From NCBI GenBank assembly GCA_033439765.1, contig JAULSN010000001.1, forward strand, positions 1,054,001 through 1,118,000: a DNA stretch of 64,000 nucleotides, in the 5' to 3' direction. The notes below the pieces were generated by a model, which saw only the letters and a list, made by a program, of their open reading frames with translations, was not told where the DNA came from and searched no databases. The position numbers and the translations under genes were made by a program. The stretch comes from Lasiosphaeria ovina. Its lineage: Eukaryota; Ascomycota; Sordariomycetes; Sordariales; Lasiosphaeriaceae. Below, piece after piece: positions 34,401-44,500 of this stretch. Numbering within the stretch: position 1 is the stretch's first letter; each line of letters opens with the position of its first letter.

Positions 34401-35057
34401 TTCTTTGTGCCGGATATCACCCTGCACAGCGATAAGCAGAGCACTGTCAGACAAGAGATCCCGACTCTTAGCAAGGAAGCACGGCGCGTCCTCGACGGCA
34501 TCTGCAAGCACAAGTCAGACAACTGCAATCTCTGCCTCCGGATCGCCGCGTATGGAGAGAAACACAGCACCACCACAGCCACCAAGGCCGTCTTGGTAAC
34601 AATCGATGATGTGAAGAAGGGCAAGAAGACTGTGTGTGTTGGGAAGCCGGTGCCTGTCTCGGACCGCATGCCCGAGGCGGATGAGAAGAACGATGAACCC
34701 ACGATACGGCCAGCGACGTCGCCAGGAGAGGCGCTCGCCATCCTGATCAAGGAAACCCGGGACGAAATCGAGCACCTGCAGATGGAGCTCAAGCGTCTGA
34801 ATGATTCCTACTTTAGCCTGGACAAGTCGCTTGGTCAGCGTGAGCGCAGGCGCACCATGGCCGAGATTCAGAGGTTGCAGGCCGAGGTGGAGATGAAGAG
34901 CGGGCAGCTGTACAGGCTGTACGACGTGCTCGAGGGCCAGAAGCAGGCTGGCCAGCTCATGGCTGACGACGAGCTGGACGTCACGGTCCTGAGCAACCTC
35001 GTCCGGGTCGATGCCACGGGCGAGAGTAGGGACGGCTCATGGAACGGGTTTGACTGA
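31482..35057 (+). CDS. PPC89: Spindle pole body protein, Ppc89/Cep57 type
   Basis: Single-exon gene for 1191 residues. The frame is open well upstream, but ATG 31482 (MDVNSNTGNIHQ) follows leader-like sequence and begins the conserved N-terminus (KPKHISRLKKEMYDHRLRHN). Layout: disordered Ser/Pro-rich N-terminal third with phosphorylatable TPxK sites; a long coiled coil at about residues 340-765 (MDKLQEEVRELHDHDAMLQ onward); a linker; then a C-terminal region with CKHKSDNCNLC (about 1006-1016) and the Cep57 microtubule-binding-like helix YFSLDKSLGQRERRR...YRLYDVLEGQK (about 1110-1156). In fission yeast Ppc89 is a core spindle pole body scaffold that anchors other SPB components; mould orthologues share this architecture. 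A structural role at the spindle pole body/MTOC is inferred from the family. Confidence 0.85.
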   Translation: MDVNSNTGNIHQTKPKHISRLKKEMYDHRLRHNPFSSPPSSTGSHDTVSTTDEELTRNLSTFSFTPDGEGTRRFSDDQSLPKRNTARSGRFGPRQTTVLNTSAIARAFPEWSGLVGKDTFTFSQSINTAALALTTPAIVIDEGKENVPPPAEHTQDNTFEDAPDLKKRRRHAADMQPRVENESDCSTVLSRTPNRPAIGSRRSRFSSAHNDALVSSPEPPKRSLQEMVSKIRTEKQTTRSQGSYRDMTPKQSPPRDAMHLQPPTITADKSGISPTGRSFFLPAFRHLPDWTSGTLKFSTMRNGVPVFVKQGKPGVQLGKPEDHGAVNGVDMPEEDELIFVSMDKLQEEVRELHDHDAMLQREAEKLQCEVNQLQSELKTFKLRKRSDSAIGSSDSDGSFNKRGEALNQELEDHIAQLQDRLDHASRQVGVHDIHSSALAAERDEALHQAAVARERAQKLQAELEGTQKDLESTLQFRHEKEALERENATLTAANKNLKQQHDTALQNNKNITARYDELRREFATLQKELAAARNELASVRKLYEAAKEDKRLIAQDHASMERNNDTYFKENKRLQAQVSARDQHIADLKKGISSRDKMIDNIQGLTTDTAIIELNSELEAEIERLKTLLQQQTGGLQEQEGSISAKEGRIRVLKEQNLELAAEKEKLIEENQRLRDEHEEMRGQWIDDRHKVIRLNQLITKNNTEYLRTLNDNTEDCVRLEEEFKQKEVTLRLKLDRREAAIQKVKQLTNKITEITERDILGKPAKVTRIVEPEDTTGGRYAASDLTGKSSAGNVDDDPELHLTQGSDFVSIMDSEIVKLKQTYRELQNQPQDDTEAGPSGNTGQITEYDLPSLSAAAPAMQRSRSDGSIPAPAAASGTQPKGQPAGILKKSSQFALDEDTGRFSVKSALSIVSHHTDLSEHTGLTAQSHRSAKSMSNVLGKATQPESRLRRNSDTTHGGLEPTMTGQNMTSAFFVPDITLHSDKQSTVRQEIPTLSKEARRVLDGICKHKSDNCNLCLRIAAYGEKHSTTTATKAVLVTIDDVKKGKKTVCVGKPVPVSDRMPEADEKNDEPTIRPATSPGEALAILIKETRDEIEHLQMELKRLNDSYFSLDKSLGQRERRRTMAEIQRLQAEVEMKSGQLYRLYDVLEGQKQAGQLMADDELDVTVLSNLVRVDATGESRDGSWNGFD

Positions 35058-35952
35058 GTTGAGTGGCTAATGTGTCTGGAGAGGTGTGAGTGAACTGATG
35101 ACTGTATTGGGCCGTTACTGGATGGCATTTGTTTGGTGTATGCTTGAGGGAAAAGGATCATGGTGTTTGTTTTTTTGGGGGGGGGGTCTGGTCTGGCGTT
35201 TTAGGAATCATGGTCGGGCATTGTTGTTTATTATCTCTTCTTTGACTCTCGCTGTTGGAGTACGCAGATTGCATTCTATGTCTGACGACGGCGGGAGGAA
35301 GATGATCTCTTGGCCATTGCAACAGTTCTCAGAACTGGCAGCTTAGATGCTTTTGGCGTTGGAGAGGGTGCATAATACATTGTGTCTTTCTGAGCAATTT
35401 GTTCTATATCGTGCGGGATAGTCAGGCATTCCGCACGCTCAGTGACATGACGCTGTATTTTAGTGAGGTTTGGGGTGTATGGCCGCTCTTTCTTCGGGGA
35501 ATTAATTACCCCGGCGCTGTTATGTACTGTACGTCCCTCGTTCGGTTCGCGCGCCAAACTGCAGCCCCGCGACGACCCGCACTCAATTTCGAGGACCTGA
35601 CCGCGCGCGGCCGTAGACAAACCATATATAATTGGACCAGGCAGCTCCCGACAACCCACCAGTGCCCAATTGACGCGAGAATCCTGCCCTCTTTTTATTA
35701 TCAGGAACCGGCCACATTCCGTTTGATATAACTCAGCTCGGATATTTTCCTCTTTGGCCCCGTCTTGCTCCCAGGGTCGAGTCCCTAGCACAAGGCTGCC
35801 TGTCGACCAAGAAATTCTAGCCGTCGTCGAGTCCGCGCCTGAGTTTACGTACTTCCTCTGGGAAACGGCAGCAGCAGCGACGACCTTCGACCGGAAAAGG
35901 GGAACTGGGGTTTCTGAAGACGAATAGAGACGTACCCTCAGAGATCATCACA
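35058..35952. other. Intergenic region before Y14
   Basis: Contains the 3' flank of PPC89 (T-rich and a G run near 35177) and the promoter of Y14. No gene seen. Confidence 0.45.
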
Positions 35953-36594
35953 ATGGCCGACAAAATGGAAGTCGACGAGCCGGTCTCGCCCCAGGGCGGC
36001 AACTTGGTCAGCGGCGGGGCGAGCGCCGTGGACAACAACTTCGGCAACGCCGCCAGCAACAGCAGCGCCAAGATCGCCGACATGCAGACGCACACAAAGG
36101 CCACGGCCGTCCGGTCCATCGAGGGCTGGATTGTGCTCGTCACCAACGTGCACGAGGAGGCCGACGAGGAGGCCATCCACGACAAGTTTGGCGAGTTTGG
36201 CGAGATCAAGAACCTGCATCTCAACCTGGACAGGCGGAGCGGTTATGTCAAGGTGCGTTTTTTTCTTCGCATTTTCCTACTTCCCGTCTTCTTTTAGTGG
36301 AAGTCGTCTTGTTGATCCGCCTCGCAGGGCTATGCGCTGATCGAGTACCCGACGCTCGAGGAGGCGCGCGCCGCCATCGACGGCGCCAACGACACGAAAC
36401 TGCTCGACCAGACCATCCAGGTCGACTTTGCGTTTGTGCGGCCGCCGCCCGGGAAGGGCGCCAACAACAACGCACGCGGGGGAGGCGGCATCGGCGGCCG
36501 CAGCGGTCCTAGTCGCGGCGCGCGCAGCGGGCGCAGCCGGAGTCGGAGTCCCGGAGCTGGAGCCGCGGCAGGGGCCAAGGATGAAGTTTTGTGA
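35953..36594 (+). CDS. RBM8A: RNA-binding protein Y14 (exon junction complex core)
   Basis: Two exons, 35953-36252 and 36328-36594, with a 75-nt GTGCGT...CGCAG intron; 188 residues. One RRM spans about residues 58-140, with RNP2-like WIVLVTNV, the Y14-specific [28 protein letters not shown] split over the strand-helix-strand, and RNP1 SGYVKGYALIEY. The intron falls exactly inside RNP1, so unspliced RNA has no functional RRM. The C-terminus is Gly-rich then Arg-Ser-rich (GRSRSRSPG), as in Y14 orthologues. Y14 pairs with Mago; the dimer clamps eIF4A3 on spliced mRNA in the nucleus and marks it for export, localisation and decay. Its partner-removal factor PYM1 is encoded 14 kb away in this window. 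Confidence 0.93.
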
Positions 36595-37909
36595 GCAGGC
36601 TGTCTTGTTCCCCTTGGACCAAGAAAGAGAAAACAAGAGAGAGCTGCGTCTCGCCCCCTTGTCCGGTCAGTCAGTCAGTTGGAGGGATGAAATCTTGAGC
36701 GGCAGAGGAGAGGGTCATGTGGCTCGAGGCAGACGGATATCTGTCTTATCTGGTTGGATAAGTGTGAGAGAGGCGAAGAGAGACTCTTGCACGCTTCTAG
36801 AGAGATGGCGAGAGGGGGGGTCCAGAGGAAAACTGCCGGACGGACACACAAAAATGAGTATGGCGTGGCGCAAGGCCTCCGAGTGGGAGAGGTAATAGAG
36901 AGGGGAAAAAGGAACAACGTAGCCGATGTGTCATGGTTCTGAAACTCTTCTTATACAAAGAGAAGGAAAAACAAAAAGACACGTCGGTGCCATGCCCATG
37001 TCCTTGTCCAGGTATGCCCTTTTATCCTCTCATTGCTTTCGGAACAGCTCAAGCTAACATGTCACAGTTTGCAGACTTGACAGTCCCATTGCGGCCCCTT
37101 CGGGGGTGGTGTGCTGACGTGCAGGACCAATATGTGAATGACCTAGATGGCGGTTTGCTTGTCCATCTCGACTACTTGTTGTGCTCTGGGCGTGCTCTGA
37201 GAGTCCTTGGACAATGAATACCCAGCCGCCAGGAGATTGTGTGCCTTTTTTACGTTGGTAAGCAAAAGAGGACACTGGAGAGAGGAGAGAGAGAAGGAGA
37301 GAGAGAGAGAGATCCAGTGTCTTGACAGAACAGGGGCATGAACCAGCCGTACGCCCTGGGTTGGATATAAAGAAGGTAGGTAGTATAACGAGCCGGGTTG
37401 GATTATCTGGAAGTACGAAACCGAGGCCGGGTGTCAGCTTACAACAAAAACACGCATAATGTGGTTCGTGTGGTCTGGCGGTCATCTACTCATTCATATG
37501 AAATACACGCGCTGAACCCAACCTCGACTGCGTTCCGGCGTGTAATTGTAAGATATAGACGGCAGTGTTCTCAGCTAGCTAGGTTGGTATTTACGTCAAG
37601 GCCTCGTCTTGCTCGAGAGAATAAACGGAAAATTCTATTTTATCCAAGGAACATATGCCCATCGCGCTATTACACCCACCCGCTCAGTCCCTTTGTCTGT
37701 CCATGCCATTCAACCAGCAGGTAGGGCTTTTAGACAACGTGCAAGATGACTCATGCGAGCGAGTCGTGGAAAGCAGTAGAACTACTAAAGCAAAGTTTCA
37801 GACTCCACAGGCGTCCCACACATCCTGCGCGTTTCCGCCCACTTGCAGCGGTGCGGGCTACATGACCCTGCGGAGGCGAACCTTCTTGCATCAAATACAA
37901 AAAAGCCAA
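36595..37909. other. Intergenic region between Y14 and tRNA-Ser
   Basis: GA-rich microsatellite around 37275-37312 and scattered short frames. No coding or RNA feature recognised. Confidence 0.45.
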
Positions 37910-38030
37910 GTCACTTTGACGGAGTGGTTAACGTGCGGCCCTGCTATCCACAATTCGCTCGCCCTTGACTGGGCGGCGTGCATACAAGGCCGTGTCTTCG
38001 GACGCACAGGTTCGAATCCTGTAGGTGACG
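37910..38030 (+). tRNA. tRNA-Ser(GCT) with 40-nt intron
   Basis: Cloverleaf by hand: acceptor GTCACTT pairs with AGGTGAC, with discriminator G at 38030; short D stem ACG/CGT; anticodon stem CGGCC/GGCCG (perfect) with loop CTGCTA...A and anticodon GCT at 37943-37945; long serine-type variable arm with a GTC/GAC stem; T arm ACAGG-TTCGAAT-CCTGT. The intron 37947-37986 sits in the canonical place, one base after the anticodon. The spliced tRNA is 81 nt before CCA addition and would decode AGC/AGU. Confidence 0.95.
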
Positions 38031-38038
38031 AATTCTTA

Positions 38039-38046
38039 TTTTTTTT
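38039..38046 (+). terminator. RNA polymerase III terminator of tRNA-Ser
   Basis: Run of eight T starting nine bases after the mature 3' end of the tRNA. Confidence 0.85.
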
Positions 38047-39422
38047 GGTTTCTTTCTGTCTTGATGCAAGTCTTTTGACCGGTGTTCCTGGTCTCGTCAA
38101 GGTGCAGCTGCGCTTTAATTACTCTCTATGGCGTTCGGGTCTTATTTTCCCTTTCACCTTGCTGTTTCGTGTTCTGCGTGGCTCCAACACCACTGCAGGC
38201 TTGGACGAGGCTGAACCCGACTTGACTGTGTTCAATTTTTACGTGGACGTTGATGATCATGGATATGCTACATGATGCTATGTGCTGTGGATGTACGTGC
38301 CCTTCACGAACACATCTCATCACTATTGTCAGGATGACTTTATAGCATTAAAGTAGCTGAATGACTCTGCTCGGTTTAATGGTTTGAACAATCAACCGAG
38401 ATGGGTGAAAAGTGAGATGCAATGAAGCGGGTGTGCCGCTGAGTGACACGGGAGGGTGTGAGTCAGCCAATTGCATTTCATTGTGTTGCACGTGATCTGG
38501 ATTGACTGAGCATTGAATTGTCTGGTTAGATAGGCTAAAATACAGGTAAAATAGCATCTTCTTATAGCCAACAAGATCACTGAATTTCTCCACGGAAGTC
38601 CGTATTCAGGGCAGGCAGTGCGGGCAAAAAGGAGGCCGTAGAATCGAAAGGAATCTCCGATGCAAGGGATGCAGTGGGAATGAGGGTATTCCGAACGCAA
38701 GGGAGGGTGTAAAGGGAAGAAAAACAGGCATTTGCATAAGCGGGGGAAAAATGGTCAATTTTGCAAGCAAGGGCCATTTCTTGGCGACGCATTGAGAACT
38801 AACGCAACAACACGAGCATGAGCATGAGCCCCGCCACCTCTTAAGAGTTGAACCACCAACAGATTGAAAGTACTGGGTTGCCAAGAAAAATCCTCTGTCC
38901 TCGCCATGACAGTGTCGCCCGAGGCAAAGAAGGAGCGGGTTCTTGAAGAGGGGTGCATTAGACTAATAATGAGGGACGTGGCAAACTTGTAAGTTCATGG
39001 CATAAAGAAGGCGTAGGCATTGAGAAGATTGAAGGTCTGTTATTTTGTCACGAGCATGTCTTCACTCACACAAAGACACAGTTTCCTGGATTATCCTTGT
39101 AAACCCAGAGCACCACTCCCCATACTGTAAAAGCGTAAATGGACGAACGGCTAGGCTGAGCTGAGCTTCTCGCACTATTCCCTCTGAACCGAAACTCAGC
39201 GCTTTGACGTATCACTTATTTATTGATCTCAAGTCTGCAGATGACAGTATGAGCTGATTATCATATCTGACCTCATACGCCGGAATTGTATACAAGTCTG
39301 TGGCATCTGCGAACAAGTCGCTATAGACTGCCTCGACCTGATAACATTTCCCGCCTAGTTACAGCCCTAACTTGACTCCGCCCCCATGATGATTCTTATG
39401 ATCCTTGCCTCCGCCCCCATGA
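38047..39422. other. Intergenic region between tRNA-Ser and the BTB pseudogene
   Basis: No supported gene. Ends with a 33-bp tandem repeat that reaches into the 3' end of the BTB gene. Confidence 0.45.
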
Positions 39423-39475
39423 TCATTTCTTTTGCTCCTTGCCTTCGCCTCCACGATGCTTCTTATGCTCCTCGC
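39376..39475. repeat. 33-34-bp tandem repeat, three copies
   Basis: Units begin at 39376, 39409 and 39443, each starting CTCCGCC or CTTCGCC and ending CCTTGC or CCTCGC. The array encodes the lysine-rich last residues of the BTB reading frame and continues past its stop. Confidence 0.8.
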
Positions 39476-40511
39476 CCATGCGGACGCACGTCAGACAAAG
39501 CCCAGAAAGACTTGCCGCGAACGCCTGAGTTGTCTTCCTGATCATTTCATTAAAACAAGGAATCAAGTGGTGATCCTGGTTGAAGTGATCGTGAGGCTCG
39601 TCGTCGTCGGAGTTGCATTGACACTCTTCGATGCAGCTATATTCTATCCGGGAGTAACTTCTGGACTCAAGGTCCTCGATAATCTTGTCAATGGATATTT
39701 CGGATACTCGTGCTGGAGTCAGTGGCGACTCTACAAGTTGTGTGGCGAGCGGGTTGGCCAAAACTTTGATGTAATGCATGTACAAATGACTCCTGTAAAT
39801 ACAGTTTTTCGAACAGTCGTACGGTATTCGAGCTTGTTGATCAGTTAGGAAGGGTCGGTGGAGGACGTGAAAGAGTAGGTCCATGCGAAGTTGAGTCCGT
39901 CGTTCCTCCATCATGCCTAGAATGAAGAATCAATTAACTGGGCGTTTCAATAGACGGAACTAGGTAGATTGCTTACCAGCAAACCGCAAAGCTGTCTCGG
40001 GGGCCATCTTCCCCGACCCGTTGACCTCAGCAGCAAGGCGCCAATATGAGCCTGCATACGATCGAAGAAGCTTCAGCGTCGTATCGCTGAAGCTTTTCTC
40101 ATCCTGGAACAAGATGGATGCAATGACAAGCTGGCACAGCTTGTGTGCATCATGGACATTGTCGCACTTTAGCTAGTCGCGGGCACAGAGCTTCAGAGAC
40201 TGAGTGAAGCCGTACTTTTCCGAAACAGTGGCAACGCGAAGAACTATGTCTGGGGGAAGCGGGTCGTCGATCTCGTCCACGCGGTAGTGGACGGCATTGA
40301 GAACAACCGCGAGGGCATCTGCATCCTCTTCGTCCGGGAGAGAAATAGTTTCGCCATCGATCCAGAGGCTTTTGGGTCCAAGCAAAGAGTTCAGAACGGT
40401 AGAGCTGATGCGAAGAATGAGCGATTGTGCCTTGATTCGCTTCTCGCTGCGGCGGACAAGGAAATGGACATCCCCATGGGGAGCAATGATGATGTCCGCA
40501 TCAGACGCCAT
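39423..40511 (-). pseudogene. BTB/POZ-domain protein gene interrupted by an in-frame TAG
   Basis: Minus strand. From ATG 40511 an N-terminal BTB domain reads DADIIIAPHGDVHFLVRRSE, SLILRISSTVLNSLLGPK, LPDEEDADALAVVLNAVHYR and VATVSEKYGFTQSLKLCARD. Codon 113 is TAG (40175-40173). Beyond it the same frame stays open (LKCDNVHDAHKLCQLVIASI...), reaches a good 60-nt intron (GTAAGC donor after 39977; TTCTAG acceptor, exon 2 from 39916) and continues to a stop at 39423: 343 codons in all, with no other lesion. Fungal BTB proteins of this type usually have W-L just there, so the change is probably TGG to TAG. As it stands the product would be a 112-residue BTB-only protein. A sequencing error, readthrough or a strain-specific null allele are the alternatives. 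Confidence 0.65.
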
Positions 40512-41535
40512 GCTGATTATATTTTTTGAGAATTCGAGGTTGGATGAGCGAGCTCGTGCTTCAGTCGAGGTGATGTTTTTTTGTGGAAGGACAGGGCAGA
40601 AAAAGGCGACCTCTTGAAGAAGGAAATGAATTTCAAATAAGGTCGGATGAAAACACCAGCTTCGGCACAGTGCGTCCTTCTGTACGAATAACGGTACGTG
40701 GATAAGTTCTAGGCAGTCGTGGCAGTCTAGATAAGAGAAAGTCTATTCGGACCGCAGTGGACAAAAAGTGATTTGCGCGCTGGGACTCCCCCAGGGAAAA
40801 ACCACTTTAATTATATACTAATAAAAAAATAGACTTTTCCTAGGACGAAGCCAGCACATCACATCTTCAGATCAATTCCTGTAGCCATATACGGTCGTAC
40901 CACAATTATACGACATTAGACACTATTCGCGTACTACCCGGGCAGTCTTTCACCAGAGTGACGTGATGACGCTGCGGAGCTGGATTGAGGTGCTTGGAGT
41001 GCTTGGCTCTTTGAAACAACTCTCACATTGCCCTTCATTCGACTTCAAGACAGTCATGGGCAGTCTAGGCCTTCCGCGTCTGATTTCAGTACTGAACTTG
41101 GCAACCATATTCCAGCATGATTACACACGTACCTAGCTACTTGATTGCCTCTCAAAGATACAAAGGATTAGATCGAAAAACACAAGATTGATGTGACCGG
41201 TGACAGGTGAACAGCCAGCTGTGCAGCAATGGAATGTTATTCAAAGTCAAGAACGCAATGCCATACGCAGTATACTATCTTCAGTTCTTACTATTATCTA
41301 GACGCCGTATCATTACCTCGTTCTCTCTATGTTCAAAGGCCGAGATAAAAACAGTTCTTATCTCATATTCCATTCGCTACCTGGTACCGCTTTGAAAAAA
41401 CATAAAATAAAACCTTAGTGCCTTCCTTCCGCCCAAATCATACCAAACCATAATGTACCAGGCCATAATGTATACAACCCACCCACAATTGTCACCCAAG
41501 TAGTGGCCACTCCGCCAGAAATACAAGGGGAAAAA
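40512..41535. other. Intergenic region between the BTB pseudogene and UBR1
   Basis: Promoter side of the BTB gene and 3' flank of UBR1; A/T-rich near 40.8 and 41.3 kb. No gene seen. Confidence 0.45.
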
Positions 41536-44500
41536 TCATATCGTCTCCCATCCGCCGTTATTGATGTCCGCCTCGAGTTTGCGTGAGATGAAGCTCGGCA
41601 CACCATGGCTGAGCCACATGTTCCTGAGCATTGAGTCGTAGCGCTTCTGGTGGAGGAACAGCTGCCGCCCATGGCGGAGGTTGAGGTCGGCCTCACCGTA
41701 CTTGTCGATATAAGGGGCGTTGCTAAAGGAGCCCGTCGTGCGGTGGAGATAGAATACGCAGCATCGCCGGATGTTGATGAAGAGGCCAATGTTTTTCTGG
41801 CACCTGTTTGGGTTTTCGGTTAGTTACACTGCGACATGTGAACTTCAAAAGCGGCATGAAAAAAAAAAAAAAAAAAAAAAAACCTACTTCCGCATGTGCT
41901 GCTGCGCACCGCCAATCTTGACCGTCTTGTTACGACCGGCCTTGTCCTCCTTGGAGCAGCAGATGGCCTGCCCGCAAAACAAGTCACCGCAGAACAGGCA
42001 GATGGTCGGGTCTGTGATCTCCTTGCCCTTGGTGGGACACTTGCGGCGCGTGCACTCCTCGATGAGCGTCTCGTAGTTCTTGGGCAGCCCCACGAGTTCA
42101 AACACGCCGGGGTGGCTGATGACGGCCGACTCCGGAAGCGCCAGGTCGGCGCCCGACCGCGGCCAGACGGCTTGGTGCTTGACCCAGCCGGCCACGAGAC
42201 GCTTCGTGTCCACGGGCCAACCGTACTGTACGCCGAGCGGCGTCAGCGCCGTGAGCATCTCGTCGAACGACGGCACGCGCAGCGCCTCCGTGAGACGCTC
42301 CAGCTCCTTTTGCTCGGGCGCCGGCGACACGTGGCTGTTGAAGTCGACGCCAAACTTGACGTGGAGCAGCACCACGCACTTGCGCAGAAAAGTCAGCGCG
42401 TATTTCCGCGCCAGCAGGTACCACGAGTCCCAGTTGTCAAGCCCGGGCTGGTCGAAGCCCTTGTTCTCAGGCCGATTTTCCATATCTGTCATGATCGACT
42501 GGCTGCTGACCGCCACGTCCATGCGCACCAACTCCTCGCAGAATGCCGCGAAGTTGGCCAGCGCCGGGTCCATATCCGCCTTGCGGGTGACTATGTGCTG
42601 TAGCCAGAGCGTGGCGGGCATGTTGCGGCCGAGATGGTAGACGACCTTTGTGATCTCGGCAAGATAGCAGAGCCGGACTAGGTGGGCAATTTCAATGCCC
42701 TGTGCCAGCGCGACTCCAAACACAGACTCGCACAGGAAGATGAACGGGTCCTGGCCAAGGAGCGGAGGATACGAATTTGCGGGAACGTGTGTCGACTCGG
42801 TCTCCTCGCCAAAGTACTGCGCAATAAAGAGTTGGCAGTGCTGGCGTTCGGCGTCTTTTCGATATTCGCTGTCCATCCTGTTCTCGCCTGCGTCGCGCTG
42901 CCCCCCGACGGCGATGAACGACGTGACCGTCTCGCTGAGGATGCGGAGCTGCGTGAGAACCTGGTCAGGCACCTTTTCCAGGAAAGTCAATCCGTATTCA
43001 GCCTCGACTCCCCGCTGCTGGATCTCGACGGCAGATATGGAAAAGCCCACGGACCGGGCCAGTGCGTCGCTCGAATGCAAGTCGATGAGGTCCTCCTTTT
43101 CTGCCTCGTCGACGTGCCGCGACTGTATACCGTTCTTTTGAAGCGTATTCTTAAGCCGGCGGTAGACCGTCACCAGTTCTCGCATCATGCTGTTGGTGTC
43201 CGGAGTGACGCCTCGGGTGCCAGGATCCGGCGCCGAGACAATCGAGAAGGTCTCGCTGAACGGCGTCCCCGTCGATATAGAATGGGCTCCGACATCAACC
43301 CAGGCATCGTCTATCAGCTGAGAGGATCTCTCGGCGAGATTGTTGATCATAATGCTCGACGTGTACGCAGCAAACGTGTTTTGCGTCTGGTCCGGCGGTC
43401 TAGCTGCCCCCAGCGTGTAGTAGGCCGAGTGCATCTGGGTGTCGAGGAAGGAGGAGAACGGACTGGACGAAATCAACGGGCCAGGGTAGGATTCCTCTTG
43501 GCCCTTCCAAATAATCGGCAAGAAAGCATTCCCGAGAGCTTTGCATAGTGGGCAGACAAACTCAAACCTATCAGTGTCCTCGGGAGGGTGGCGCGCAATC
43601 TGTTGGTTGTGCCGGCGTACTGTCGCGTCAAAGTAGGCTTCAAAACAGCTGTAATGCATGATATGGCCGCAGCCAATCGCGACCGGGCCTCGACGGGACA
43701 GGTTGGCTGGAAAGCCCTTGCCAATGACCTGGCGCTCGGCCTCAAACGTCTCCCCAGACAGATTCACCTTGTGCACTATCTGCCGATTTTCGTGCGCAAC
43801 GCCAAACGGCCGGATTTCCTCAGCCGACCGGTCGAGGTTTTCGGGCGTGTTGAAGGCCTCCCTGACAAAATCAGGGTCCTGGAAGTCCGTCTGCCGGAGA
43901 ATGTTGCTCTCGGCAAAAAAGGCAAACGTGCCATACAGCCGGCGGTCGTCAGTATCTTCCTGGCACAATATGCAGGTCCCCGTTGGGTATTTCCAGAAGT
44001 TCCTGTGTTCTTCCACCAGCGGGACGTCCACGTCGTCATCGAGGTCGTCGACGTCCCCCCAGTTGATGTCGCCTTGGTTTTCCATAAAGCTCTTCTGCTG
44101 CGCCTGAAACTGCGCCATCACCTTGGCCTGACGGTCCAGGGCGGCCCGCTTCTTCCGCTCCCGCTCCTCCTCGGCGCTATTGCCGGCCGGCGAGGCTGTG
44201 TTGACGCGGTCTACCGAGAGGCCCAAATGTTGGAAGGCAAACTCGAATGTCCTCGGCCGCTTCTGCCGCATCCTCTTGAGAATCAGGGCAATCTTGCGGT
44301 GAGACGCCTTGAATTCGTCCTTGGAGGACATCAGGCTCAGCAGAGCCACGATTGTCTTGGCCATGGGGGCCTCGGGCATGAAGTTGCTGCGCGCTTGTTG
44401 AGAGAGGGCAGTGGCGATGAACGAGGGCTGCTGCGGAGTATCCTCATCCGAGGTATCCTCGGAAATGGCGAGCAGAATCAAGTGCAGGACTACCTGCAAA

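Noticed and set aside
40169..40240. Hidden intron removing the TAG in the BTB gene
   Set aside because: Candidate donors (GTACGG, GTTGCC) are poor; one join shifts the frame into a stop and the other deletes the conserved end of the BTB helix.
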